Source of the DNA: Megalopta genalis
Taxonomy: Eukaryota > Arthropoda > Insecta > Hymenoptera > Halictidae
Length of the DNA stretch: 64,000 nt
Direction of reading: 5' to 3'
Assembly: GCF_051020955.1 (NCBI RefSeq)
Contig: NC_135016.1
Span: 32,061,131-32,125,130 of the forward strand
Each line of letters opens with the position of its first letter. Within the stretch, counting starts at the first letter, position 1. Below, one piece after another: positions 35,956 to 46,649 of this stretch. The position numbers and the translations under genes are program-made. The notes under the pieces were generated by a model. The model searched no databases. It saw nothing but the letters and a program-made list of their open reading frames with translations, and was not told the DNA's origin.

Positions 35956-36495
35956 TTAGGTCTACCGGAAAGTTCTGTCCGTTTTTGAATTGAAATATAA
36001 CACAATTTTCATACATTTAATAATATTTATTGTAGAATATACTTTCCATCGTTACTTATGACTTCTTGCCAGCGTGATTGCAACTTGTAAATGCCATTTT
36101 TTTCAAAATTATTTATTTTTAGAGGCGACATCAGCTTCAGTTTTGAATTTTTTTTCCTGTAAAAAGTTTTGCAAAGAGAGAAACAAGTGATAATCGGAGG
36201 ATGCTATGTCTGGGGAGTATGGTGGATGTGACAGAATTTTCCAACCTAGCTCTGCGATTTTCCGACGAGTCGCCAAAGCAGCATGTGGTCTGGCATTATC
36301 ATCGATAGCCATGTTTTCACGATCGCGTATCACTTAATAATGACATGAGACATCTTTGTTTCAGTTGATTTAGGAGAGTACATGTGTGTAAATGCAATGA
36401 TAAAGAGAGATAGTCATATATGTCTCAAATCAACACGTGCATATGGATTGAAACTTGAAGCGACACTATCGGACAGAACTTGCCGGTAGACCTAA
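35956..36495 (-). mobile_element. Internally deleted mariner, copy 1 (540 bp)
   Basis: The terminal inverted repeats TTAGGTCTACCGGAAAGTTC and (right end, inverse) TTAGGTCTACCGGCAAGTTC are flanked by TA duplications (35954-35955 and 36496-36497). A full mariner is about 1.3 kb, so more than half is missing. The surviving interior is the 3' part of the transposase gene on the minus strand, joined at about 36330 to the 5' non-coding end. The break lies at the same place as in the copy at 59707-60270. Confidence 0.95.
36109..36333 (-). pseudogene. Mariner transposase, C-terminal catalytic fragment
   Basis: About 74 residues remain of a protein normally near 345. The second catalytic Asp lies in DDNARPH and the third in PDIASSDYHLF, separated by 34 residues, the DD34D spacing of mariner transposases. 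The DNA-binding N-terminus, the first catalytic Asp and the C-terminal tail are gone. Compared with the twin at 59859-60107 it has an in-frame loss of 8 codons after EADV. It cannot encode a working enzyme. Confidence 0.95.
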
Positions 36496-36529
36496 TAGTT
36501 CAGACACGTTCGCATCTGAAATTGCGCTG

Positions 36530-37325
36530 ATTATACGCCTAATTCAAAGGCGAATAGTCCATCGCAACTATTAACGCCACTTCCCACTGACGCTTCGCTG
36601 AAGTTTTCTAACTCTGTCATTAATGCTCCAACTCCGCCGACAAATTGTTCCGAATTGTACAGAATTTTCGCGTAAACCGGAGACGAAGTTCCGAAGTGGC
36701 TCGTAAGATTGGGCAACGGAAGGAAGAGTTCCGCGGACTTTCCAAGTTCCATTCGTGTTCACGGTCGACTTTTAAACCCGAAGCTGCCTCAGCCCTTTTG
36801 TCCCGATGGTCGGTGGCCTCCCCCTGAAAATCTGTTGGGCCTGCTGTGCCGATCATTGCTAGATGAATGTTCGACTTTAATGGCACGCGATGTCGATCAG
36901 ATCCTAGGGGAACGATAACAGCCAGGAAAAAAAGAACCCGGAGAGTCTGGCCCGGTGAAAAAGTTGCGTTCCACGTAAATGATTTATTGCCCCTAGCTTC
37001 TTTAATGCAGCGACCGGTATTTTTGCAAACCCGATACGAAATTATTTTCGGATTTGTCACGATGAATATTAATGGACGAAACTTTAACTCGAATTAGCGA
37101 TCAACCGAGGCGACGCGCATTCTTTCTGCGCCGAAGAATTGGCTTCGTGCGGCTCGGTCGTTCAAGATTACGTTCTTTTAGAGCCGGGAACAAAGCCGTA
37201 CGATTCGCGACACGAAAATATGAAGAATCTATTAATTATTATCTTATTTCCCAAGCACTGTGTTCAGCGGGCTACAAACTAACTGAGGATTTTTTCTGGA
37301 ACTATCGTGCGTTTGTTCGTTAAAT
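36530..37325. other. GC-richer island with overlapping frames
   Basis: Open frames up to 146 codons exist on both strands (36620-37060 -, 36709-37097 +). None has a recognised domain. I read this as a compositional effect. Confidence 0.4.
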
Positions 37326-38065
37326 TTTAGCGATTAAGATAATTTATGCGAGTTATTGCGCAACTGTTACGGCGCATAAAATAAAACGCACTTTAAAGCG
37401 TATCGAAATCACTCGTAAAATCAAATTTGATATCCATTTACAATAGTGAAAAGTTTGTATGAAAACTAAATCATCCGGAACCTCGTTGCTGATCAAATAA
37501 AATCTTTAAATTTGTTGAACATGTACAAATTATTTTTAATGAAATCGTGGAAACTCGATTGTTCAAAAAATAAGGTCTCGAGCAGAAGAATTGTATTCCA
37601 CGTATTTTGATTATTCTGGTATGCAAATGGATTCTCTGTACCACCTGCATGTATTCCGGGAAAAGTGAAAATGCACGTACTCGTAACTGCCCGAACTTAA
37701 TTTTCCCGAAAACGAGGTTCCGTGCGATAGAATTTCGTTCCCCACTTCCGACTAATTTTTGATTATATTACTTCTCGTATTGGAAACGTTAAATCGAAGC
37801 TCGAGTATTAAATGCACCCGAAATGGTGTGTTGAAAATATCTAAGAATAGTTACAGTGTAGTCGATCAATGATAAAATTAAATTAACTCGAACAAAGATG
37901 AAGCTTTCAAACTGAAATTTTTACTGTGGTTTGTCGATATGTGTATGGATTTTCCAATCTGATAATTTGTTCACAAGAAAATAATGTTTTCAGTAAAGGA
38001 ATGGAGGTTGGAAGATTAATCGTACATAATCGAATTCAGTGTAAAATAAACTATAAAAATATATA
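37326..38065. other. A+T-rich intergenic DNA, no feature
   Basis: Nothing beyond ordinary sequence is seen. Confidence 0.45.
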
Positions 38066-38203
38066 GAGTAATGTCTCTCTAACTGATGCTTAGATTGTCC
38101 ACAAAAATGGACAATTTGGGAAGAGGTGATACGATTATTCCAAATCGGACCAAATTGTCCATTTTTGTAGACAATTTGAGCGTCAGTTAGGGAGACATTA
38201 CTG
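38066..38203. mobile_element. Palindromic MITE, deleted centre (138 bp)
   Basis: Both CAGTAATGTCTC-type ends are present (the left starts GAGTAATG) and both TGTCCACAAAAATGGACAAT blocks remain. The GAGCC/GGCTC hairpins and the central loop are lost and replaced by CCAAATCGGACC. The right terminus is followed by TA. Confidence 0.9.
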
Positions 38204-38383
38204 TATTTCCAACATTTTATCTGAAACATTACTAGTATTTGGTTTTCATCCAAATGCCTCCACTCCTCCTTTAAGAAAAATAATACATAATTGTTCGATT
38301 CATTTGTTTGACATTTCTATCTCTCGAAAAGAGAACTGTGCAACGGTTCGGAATCGTTTCAAACAGTCCTACCGTTCGCAATT
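38204..38383 (-). repeat. Segment shared with 18058-18204, inverse
   Basis: This is the reverse complement of the stretch at 18058-18204, running from TATTTCCAACATTTTATCTG to CCTACCGTTCGCAATT. It holds about 28 bases absent from the other copy and again lies directly beside a MITE terminus. Confidence 0.85.
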
Positions 38384-38433
38384 CGCAGGTGCGACGCAAA
38401 CTGTCTTGTTCCCCATCGACGCAGCAACCGCTA

Positions 38434-38648
38434 CAGTAATGTCTCCCTTACTGACGCTCAGATTGTCCACTAAAATGGATAATTTGGGAAGAGGAGATAC
38501 GATTATTCGGGCCTTACGGCTCGTTTTTATAATTGCGGACAATTTATAACTATAAAAATAAACCGCAAGGCTCGAATAATCGTATCTCCTCTTCCCAAAT
38601 TGTCCATTTTTGTGTGCAATCTGGGTGTCAATTAGAGAGGCATCACTG
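38434..38648. mobile_element. Full palindromic CAGTAATGTCTC MITE (215 bp)
   Basis: Termini CAGTAATGTCTCCCTTACTG and AATTAGAGAGGCATCACTG, TA on both sides, with intact internal hairpins and central loop. The left arm resembles 18205 and the right arm resembles 39025. Confidence 0.95.
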
Positions 38649-39024
38649 TATTCTGCGTCAAATACGAGAGACATGGGATTAGCAAGAGTACAAGTGGCAA
38701 CAGCGTAACAGCGTAACATTGTTATCAAACTCTTCCGACCCTCCTCATCTTTGGTATCTTCCTAATCGGATTTGTGCTAAATAAACTGCGCATCTTTATA
38801 AATTTTCTGTACGAATCGCAACAAGCGTAACCCATATAGAATGTTATTCCTTCTATCGATAACTTTAATCAACTGAAAATGGTATCTCGACATTCTTAAT
38901 TTCATTTAATCTCCTTGCCATTTTAAATTGCTCAAGCTCAACTTTATCATAAACGAATAAAATCCGCCGTCCACTGATAAACAATGCCAATATTGATTCT
39001 CGAATAGAGAAATATTTCGAGATA
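38649..39024. other. Intergenic DNA with one dispersed motif copy
   Basis: GAATAAAATCCGCCGTCCAC at 38955-38974 (+) matches the window-wide motif. Nothing else is seen. Confidence 0.45.
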
Positions 39025-39240
39025 CAGTAATGTCTCTCTAATTGACGCACAGATTATCCACAGAAATGGACAAATTGGAAAGAGGAGATACGATTAATTT
39101 GAGTCTTGCGGCTCGTTTTTATAATTGCGGACAATTTATAACTATAAAAATAAACCGCAAGGCTCGAATAATCGTATCTTCTCTTCCCATATTGTCCATT
39201 TTTGTGGTCAATCTGGGCATCAATTAGAGAGACATTACTG
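39025..39240. mobile_element. Full palindromic CAGTAATGTCTC MITE (216 bp)
   Basis: TA-flanked termini CAGTAATGTCTCTCTAATTG and CAATTAGAGAGACATTACTG. The central region, ATAATTGCGGACAATTTATAAC, is the same as in the copy at 38434, so these two are close relatives. Confidence 0.95.
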
Positions 39241-39741
39241 TATCTTTTCTCCTCAACTATTCCCGACAGTTATGCTCTTATTCGTTCCGTTAACACGGCT
39301 GACGTGCGTCGCAATAGTTCCGACCGCGCGATGTCTCGCGAGAGATCCGCGTCGAGCATGCGACGCGAGCGTAATCTGCTTAATGCAAATGATTTCGTGA
39401 CGTTATTATGGAAATGATTGCTTGTTACATTCTTGCCCTTTCGTAATATATTTGCCGGGTTATCGACGTCGCTTTCGCCTTCGTCGTGCGCTCTCGACGA
39501 CCTCGGTAATTGCCGAACAATTTCCGACGCCGCCGAGGCGTCGTTGAACCGGTGGCTAACATCATTGGCAACTGAAAAGTTGCTAACCGATCCTCTACAT
39601 CCAACTTTGCACTCTGCACGGTTCTAGGATTCGGGGCGCCATCGTAATAAATATTATTCTTACCATTTTCCTACACATTGAAAACATTTCTTAATTAATA
39701 CGTTGAGTGCCGCGTCGGTCGCGTGTGGGTGATATTAATTT
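39241..39741. other. GC-richer stretch, no gene
   Basis: G+C rises over 39290-39640, with short overlapping frames on both strands and no domain. TAATACGTTGAGTGCCGCG near 39700 could be a further orphan transposon end. Confidence 0.35.
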
Positions 39742-39955
39742 TTAACACTAAACCTACCAAGCAGTGTAACTAACAATGTACTGGTTCGCAAAAGTGAGAA
39801 GACAGAATTTATTTAGAATTTGTCAAGTTTTTATTACAAAACTTGCTCCAATAATATAACTTATTCAAGCGTTTTCCACGGAAGAGTCTCGGAACTTTTC
39901 AGAATTGCAAAATAAGAGAAAGCGGCCACTTTGACCGCGGTAGGTTTAGTGTTAA
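39742..39955. mobile_element. 214-bp TTAA-flanked MITE, piggyBac-type
   Basis: TTAACACTAAACCTACC at the left is mirrored by GGTAGGTTTAGTGTTAA at the right, a perfect 17-bp match that includes the TTAA. piggyBac elements insert at and duplicate TTAA, which is the basis for the assignment. It has no coding capacity. Related ends occur near 1584, 20749 and, weakly, 10304 and 13633. Confidence 0.85.
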
Positions 39956-40139
39956 GTAGGTTTTGAAATTAATTTTTATTATAGTATATTGAGCAACCTA
40001 AAGGATTATTAGAATACAAAATTTGAAAAGTCTGCAAGCTTCTGCAATTATACTGTATATATGCGACTTTCTCCATCTTTTATTTAAATATAACACTTTT
40101 ATGAAATATGTTATTTAATAAAGAATATCAAAGTATATA

Positions 40140-40321
40140 CAGGATGTCCCAAATTACGTTAATTCCTGGAAATGAGGGCTTTCCGAGGTCATATGAAGTA
40201 ACCTTTTCCTTTGCGAAAATGCAATCCGCTGCTTTGTTTACGAGTTATTAACCAAAAAATGCTGACCAATGGGAGGCGAGCTTGCCTGGCGCTAGGCGGT
40301 CGAAGCTCGGTTCTGCTCATT
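40140..40321 (+). mobile_element. Left arm of the 63636-type foldback element
   Basis: From CAGGATGTCCCAAATTACG through GAAAATGCAATCCGCTGC and GTTTACGAGTTATTAAC to GGTCGAAGC, this follows the arms of the element at 63636-63970. The inverse arm is absent, so it is a one-armed remnant. Confidence 0.8.
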
Positions 40322-41157
40322 AGTATTTAAAAGAATTTTTATTGCGCGACTTGGCAACGAACTATTTTCGCTGTTAAATTTTTACCGTCGCGAACTCGGA
40401 GCGTTGATTACATTTTGAACCCGCTACAATATTAAACAACGAAATAGTTGTATTTTTCGGACTACAATGGTTTAGTAGATGTTCGAGAAGACTGATTGAA
40501 ACGGGACTTGTATAAACGCTTCCATCCTTTTACGACAATATCGCAATCAACGAGAAGAAATTACTGCATAAAGATTAATATTATCTGTTAACGAATTATA
40601 ATAAATAAGTATGCGTTAGCATACTTAAATATACGAAATAAACAAACTCTGCATTATTTGGAGAATATTCTATTGACATCTGTGTGTTGCTGTTTCTATT
40701 GTCGAAATTAACGAACAAGTTGACCAGAGTTTATTATCAAATATTGCGCGACGTGATTTTAATGCAAGAGAATCCGGATGTGCATAATCTAAACATTCGC
40801 TTGTTCACACATCTCCGGAGAAAGATGCAAATGCAGTTGGTAATTACGGGAATAAAGCCGAGATAAATCCATATGCAGCTGCGTTTCGAGTGTGCAGGAT
40901 TTGCAGTGCTGTTTCGAATATTAATTCCTGTCATTATTAATTGTTCGACGGAATTCTGCTGACTGTACTCAAACTCGTGTCGGCAAAGCTAATTCGGTAT
41001 GTTTTATGCAAGATTCGAATGTACATAATTCTATGCATCGTCGTTAAAAGATATTCAAGAAAAAGCGTTAAGGTTTGGAATTTCGAATCAGGTAACTGGA
41101 ATAAAAGCGTGGCCAAAAATTGTAGTCACAACTTTTAAAAATAGTTAGGTACTTTTA
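40322..41157. other. A+T-rich intergenic DNA, no feature
   Basis: Short frames lack domains, and nothing repetitive is seen. Confidence 0.4.
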
Positions 41158-41357
41158 ATTATAACTGACTTTCAATGGAGATTTTAATTACAATCGACTT
41201 TCGATAGACATTACAATTATAATAAATTTTTAATGGGAATTATAATTATACTGATTTTTAATAGAAATTGTAATTACAACCGATTTGTAATAGAAATTTT
41301 AGTTATAGTTGATTTTCAGTAGAAATTATAATTATAACTGATTCTTAATAGATATTA
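41158..41357. repeat. 29-bp minisatellite, seven units
   Basis: Units follow ATTATAACTGATTTTTAATAG plus AAATTTTA, seven in a row with nearly constant 28-29 bp length and many substitutions. Confidence 0.9.
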
Positions 41358-41813
41358 CGAAAGCAATTTTCAAGGATATTTTATTTACGGCAACGATGGT
41401 TTCCACGGACAGAAAACAATATATCGTATATATCGTAAGATAATTTTTAAACGTTCTAAACGCACCATGAATCGTACCAGTATCGATCAGAACGCATCGA
41501 AAACTGATCGGTATAAATCGTAACTCGCAAATCGAACGGAGCCACCGGAAACGGAAACGTTCGCGCATCGTAAGAAATATTGTGCAGCAGGACTAAAATT
41601 CACTCAACACATTCTACACGTTTCTCGCGTTACCTGGAAGAAATGGGTTGCGACTCAGATGTCGGGATAGTCGCTGAAATTTATGGCTTCGGCCAGATAT
41701 AAGCGCCTCTACCGATCGGTAATAAATATTCCTCCGCTGCAGCAACAAAGAGCAACTTTCTGTCGGCCCTTCATGATGCATGCTCTTAAACGTTTTGAAG
41801 AAACAGTAATGTA

Positions 41814-42031
41814 CAGGAATAAAATTTCCCTAATTGACGCTCAGCTTGGAAACAGAAATGGACAATTTTGGAAGAGGAAGTACGATTAATCGAGCCTCGC
41901 GGCTCATTTTTATAGTTGCCGATTCCCAAAAACTATAAAAACGAGGCGCAAGGCTGGAATAATCGCATCTCCTCTTCCCAAATTGTCCATTCTTGTTTTC
42001 CATCTGAGCGTCAATTAGGGAGAATTTACTG
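41814..42031. mobile_element. Palindromic MITE, CAGTAAATTCTC variant (218 bp)
   Basis: The right terminus CAATTAGGGAGAATTTACTG and a decayed left terminus (CAGGAATAAAATTTCCC) define a subfamily whose ends read AAATTCTC instead of AATGTCTC. The internal hairpins and loop match the main family. It shares its ends with 11431-11561 and 43686-43836. Confidence 0.85.
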
Positions 42032-42157
42032 TTCTTCGTTTAGATTGAAGTAACGACGAACACAGAGAAACGATAACGAGGATCTTTTTGTTATTTCTTG
42101 GTGATACATGTTCTGAAATAATGCAATAACGCAACCTCTGGTTGTGTTTATATATTT

Positions 42158-42273
42158 CTCACGCGACAAGAGAACATCTTTGTGTTTACATTCTACTAGC
42201 TGCCCCGCTGCCGCAACTGCGCAGCTAGTAAGGGAGGGAATGTAAATACAAAGGTGCCTTCTTGTCGCGCGAG
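42158..42273. repeat. 116-bp imperfect hairpin
   Basis: CTCACGCGACAAGAGAACAT through TTTACATTCTACTAGCTGC (42158-42203) is mirrored at 42221-42273. The two arms, of 46 and 53 nt, leave a short C-rich loop of about 17 nt. The arms match over most of their length with small internal loops. It could be a tiny MITE or a transcribed hairpin precursor. Confidence 0.75.
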
Positions 42274-42451
42274 CACTACACATTGGACTATACATAATAT
42301 AACTTCCTCTTTCGTCCACTGTTATGTCCTTGTTGATATATTATGCTCCTAAACGTTTCCAACAAATTTACAGAAACATTCTGCATAAACCAAAGTCTGA
42401 TGGACAGTTGTGATTTGTCCTAGTTTTAAGGTAACATTTATTGCTATTATA

Positions 42452-43058
42452 TTGGGTTGGTAACTAAGTAATTGCCGATTTCAATTATAGATGTCTCTCA
42501 CTCCCATTTGTATGATATCCGTAAATGTTATATTATAAAATTATTACAATTATTATTATTATTATTATTATTATTATGTTATTATGTTATTTTTTATTAT
42601 TCGTGAATGTTAGCAACTGGACAAATTGAATGCAGCGATCAAGGAAAAGCGACCAGAATTGGTCAATCGTAAAGGTGTCATTTTCCACCAGGACAATGCT
42701 AGGCCCCACACGTCTTTGTTGACTCGGCAAAAATTCATGGATATTGGTTGGGAATTGATGTTACACCCACCATATAGCCCTGATCTCGCGGCATCGGATT
42801 ACCACTTATTTCGATCCCTGGACAACTCCCTTCGTGGTAAAACTTTTAACGATGATGACGCTGTAAAATCTCACTTATCTCAGTTTTTGACCGAAAAGGA
42901 TCAGACTTTCTACGAGCGTGAAATTTTCAAGTTGTCAGAGAGATGGCAAAAGGTCATCGAACAAAATGGAAAATACATTACAGATTAAACTTCATTCCAA
43001 GTAAAAAAAATTCTTTATTTCATTGAACAAATCGGCAATTACTTAGTTGCCAACCCAA
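42452..43058 (+). mobile_element. Internally deleted mariner, second type (607 bp)
   Basis: The termini TTGGGTTGGTAACTAAGTAA and (inverse) TTGGGTTGGCAACTAAGTAA are flanked by TA. These ends resemble those of mellifera-subfamily mariners. The 5' half of the transposase is gone; an ATT microsatellite (42550-42577) lies at the junction. The 3' coding end, stop codon and 3' non-coding tail remain. Confidence 0.95.
42614..42988 (+). pseudogene. Mariner transposase, C-terminal third
   Basis: About 124 residues from QLDKLNAAIKEKRPEL to the stop after GKYITD. The second and third catalytic Asp lie in HQDNARPH and PDLAASDYHLF, 34 residues apart. The N-terminal helix-turn-helix domains and the first Asp are missing, and an in-frame TAG lies just upstream (42611-42613). 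The C-terminal tail is complete, unlike in the other two mariner fragments. It cannot be an active enzyme. Confidence 0.95.
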
Positions 43059-43685
43059 TACATTCGACTGGATTCATTAAATTCACAATATAGATATGTA
43101 CGATAGATTTTGCACCCGAGAGATTTGCATCTCTCTGCAAATTCGATTTACTTTTTCCGAAATTCTGTTCACCTCTTTCGACATTCTATTCACCTTTTTT
43201 TCCAAATAATAGATTTAAACGATGGATTCAAACGGCAGACAAATCTCGTACGTTACCTAAGCGCATTTTCACCATAAGATGCACCACCCCGTGTCATAGC
43301 TTCGCGTCACCATGATCACTGAAAATTCTACTGGAGAATTGATTGTAATATTCTGCAAAACATACTAAAAGAAAAGGAAACCATTTTCCAAAGCATATTC
43401 GCCTTTTTCTAAATAAGATTGACTTGTAGTCAGGAAATACGCGCGCGATTTCAAGGTATTATAATAATGGAAGAATTAGTCGGACAACGGATGAAATTCG
43501 TGACATAGTCTACAATTTGATTCATTTGCATCATAATGCCGTACTTATACCGCGCGCGAGCACAGAATCTAAGAATAGCTGCGAATTCCTTAGTTCTATT
43601 GTCTGAAAGCCATAGATAACGCTTCGCATAACTCGGATCTTCTAATAACAAACCTGGTGGGTTCACTAATAAAAAAAAGAGAATA
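43059..43685. other. Intergenic DNA, no supported feature
   Basis: A frame at 43451-43720 (-) has no recognised domain. Confidence 0.4.
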
Positions 43686-43836
43686 TAGTAAATTCTCTTT
43701 AATTGACGCTTGGATTGCATACAAAAATGGATAATTTAGTAGAAGAAGATACGATTATTCGACCCTTGCAGCACGTTTTTGTGAAACAATGAAAATATTA
43801 CAAAAACTATAAGAATAAATACTGCTGCATTATTTT
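43686..43836. mobile_element. Decayed MITE, CAGTAAATTCTC variant
   Basis: The left arm is readable (TAGTAAATTCTCTTTAATTG, then AAAAATGGATAATTTAGTAG and GATACGATTATTCGACCC). The right arm is reduced to a vague AACTATAAGAATAAATAC. Confidence 0.7.
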
Positions 43837-44243
43837 CGATCTATTACATCTATCAAGAAAGGAAACAAAATTTCATTTTGCTTTAGCTGGTTACAATTCG
43901 ATAGAAAATTTGTATTTCGCTTACAAAATCCCAGGTCTAGATGTATCGATGATACTGTAGCTGCAGCATTCATAGTCATCGATAAAAAAGCAGAAATTAA
44001 ATGAAAATGTATTTCCTCTTTCACGAATTTGAATAAGCCGAAAGCAACCAGATCTCGATTCCGAGTTTCTGTTCCTGTCTGGGTGACGAAGAAAGATTCC
44101 GCCATTCCGAGTGGCGTGAAATGAACATTGGCGTCGCGCCAAACGCCATACGGAACGCCCGGAATTTCAACGAAATCGGATAAACAAATTGCTAGAACAG
44201 GATTGTCGTCGACCGTGGACATTCGCTTGAGTATATGTGCATA

Positions 44244-44722
44244 CAGGGTGTTCATTCGAAAATTTTACATGTAAACATCTCGAAGACAACATATTCTCGA
44301 GAAAGATATTAAACACGAAAGTTACTCGATTTCAAAAAGGAAATACAACTATTTTATTTATTTTTGTTATCGTTGATTGCAGCATTCGGTCATAAAAGAA
44401 ATAAAGACGTTTCGTAAGTAACCAAATTTTTCATTTCATTAAAAATATCCTTTTAAGATAAAATCTGATTGAAAAGCGTTTCATACGAAAGATTTTTCTC
44501 TTCCCACGTAGAATATAAGTCTATCGATAAAAATATAGGATCCCATTTAAAGAAACACAGTTACTCTCTAAATGACCTTCAATACGATCAACATAATAAA
44601 GTAAACAAAATATGTGATTGTATTTAGCCCACGAAACAGTGTAACTTTTGTATTTAACATTTTTCTCGTAAATGCGTTGTTTTCGATATATTTAGATCGA
44701 AAGTTTTCAAACGAACACCCTG
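44244..44722. mobile_element. Foldback element with CAGGGTGTTC ends (479 bp)
   Basis: CAGGGTGTTCATTCGAAAA at the left is mirrored by TTTTCAAACGAACACCCTG at the right. Similarity of the arms continues for about 90 bp (CTCGAAGACAACATATTCTC against its inverse near 44660-44700) at perhaps two-thirds identity. It is older than the element at 32117, and a further decayed arm lies at 27110-27235. Confidence 0.75.
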
Positions 44723-45048
44723 TGTACGTACGTGTATGCAAAGTTCCGCAGTAGCGAAGCTGACCGTCTGACTCGATATTCCAGGAAATGGATGGTGCTT
44801 GCGGCACGGCGAATGAAATCTTTATCGAGTGGTGACACCCAGTTCGCGCCACATGGGGTCACTTATGGGAAACGGTTAACGATATTTATGGCGCCACCGT
44901 TACTCTTTATGCGCTAATCAAACTGTAAGGATCTTTGGCGGTTTGCAGTTAGATCCCTCAAGGTTTGGAATGGCTCAGGATGGGATCTGGCTCAATATGT
45001 ACCTTCAAATACGAGTCGGAATCAATATTTGAGACGCTGAATTCTATA
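44723..45048. other. Intergenic DNA, no feature
   Basis: Slightly GC-richer to about 44900; no gene is recognised. Confidence 0.4.
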
Positions 45049-45630
45049 ACATATAGCGGCTAGCGAAAGTATTCGAACAACGTTTAAAACGCGATGAACT
45101 TTCTAAATCGTGTATATGTATATTATTATATATATATTTTTTTATTTGAAATATATTTTTGCGATTATAAATTAAATATCATTGATATAAGGATATTTCT
45201 ACGTTGTTTTCAATTTATTACAATTATTAAAAGAAAAAAGACATTTGTTTCGCTTTCCAATTTTCCTTTCAATTTATTGTGAACAGAAATATAATATAAA
45301 ATATATATTAAATATATAATAAAATAAATAAATAGTAAAACATATAGCGACTCGCGAAAGTATTCGAACAACGTTTAAAACGCGATAAACTTTCTAAATT
45401 GTGTATATGTATATTATTATATATATATTTTATTTGAAATATATGTTTGCGATTATAAATTAAATATCCTTGATATAAGGATATTTTTACGTCGTTTTCA
45501 ATTTATAAAGAAACAATTATTAAAAGAAAAAAGACATTTGTTTCGCTTCACAATTTTCCTTTCAATTTATTGTGAACAGAAATATAATATAAAATATATA
45601 TTAAATATAATATAAAATATATATTAAATA
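45049..45630. repeat. Tandem duplication, 291-bp period
   Basis: ACATATAGCGGCTAGCGAAAGT at 45049 recurs at 45340 as ACATATAGCGACTCGCGAAAGT, and the copies stay collinear to TGTGAACAGAAATATAATAT with few differences. The leading GCGAAAGTATTCGAACA resembles termini of some Tc1/mariner elements, so an element end may have been duplicated. Confidence 0.9.
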
Positions 45631-46649
45631 TATAATAAAATATTTTATTTATATTGTTGTACATTATTATTATATAATTTAACGCATTACAGAACGATCA
45701 GCGAATACATTCATCTAATTTGAATAAACACGAACCACTCTGACTTATGGTCGCATCATGCTATTCATAAGCCCCTAGCCGCTGTATCTGTCGTGTTTAT
45801 TGCACGAAATGCTCCTGCTTTGACTATTCGGTATCTCTACAGTTAACATTGTTCGCATACAGTACGGACCGAGTCTTGTTAATGAGTTCCTCGTGTCCAT
45901 TTAATTAATAATGCGCACGAGGGTAAACATTCTTGTACCCAGAAGGGTCGAGCTATCTTGAGACCACCTTTATTCTAATTATAAGACGATGTCATCGCTG
46001 CCACTTGCTCATCCTTTCTTCCGATCTATGGTCTACTATTTTCTCGATTAGCTTGTCTTATTTGTTTTTTATTCGCGGTAGCAGATGCCAATTAGATTTG
46101 TTTATTAGAATTATTAAGAGAACACGATCGTTTGCAATATGCTGTCCACACATAGTTATTATCTTCAAAATTCAGTTTCACACCTCGTTTTCTCATTGTG
46201 CTGCAATCAAATCTTCTGTAATGCTCAATCAACAGACGCATTCGCATGTCCTCCTATTTCAGTTCGTGCGGAGTACATTCATTGATTTTATACCGTGGTT
46301 CGGTTCCGCTCAACTTTACGATGGAAATAAATATTCGACCTTTTTTGTTCATCGATCCGACTTAAGATTCTCCGGTCAGATTGCTTTTTCATGTACGTTC
46401 TGTATGTTACATCGAAAGCATAACAGAATACTATAGCGTCTTGGTCCCTCGTAAGAGACTAGCCTATTTCTTTTATCTTTACTTCTTTTATTTTGTATAA
46501 TTTTTATTTTACTTCTTTTATTCACTCGTTCGTATAAATGACTAACTCAAGAGTCGTTTGTCCAACGAACACGATTAATATTTCTCCTTCGTTTCTTCCA
46601 CTCATCTTTTAATCTAATTAATTCACTGATCTTTAATTTAAGAAATTAA
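45631..46649. other. Intergenic DNA with one unassigned 167-codon frame
   Basis: The frame at 45933-46436 (+) is rich in Phe, Ser, Ile and Arg. It has no signal peptide, domain or splice context that I recognise, and I treat it as chance. Confidence 0.35.

Noticed and set aside
43830..44255. 141-codon minus-strand open frame
   Set aside because: Its first codons lie in the terminus of the 44244 foldback element and it runs through a box of the dispersed repeat near 44000; no domain.
45933..46436. 167-codon open frame
   Set aside because: No domain, signal peptide or splice context; composition fits chance translation of pyrimidine-rich DNA.
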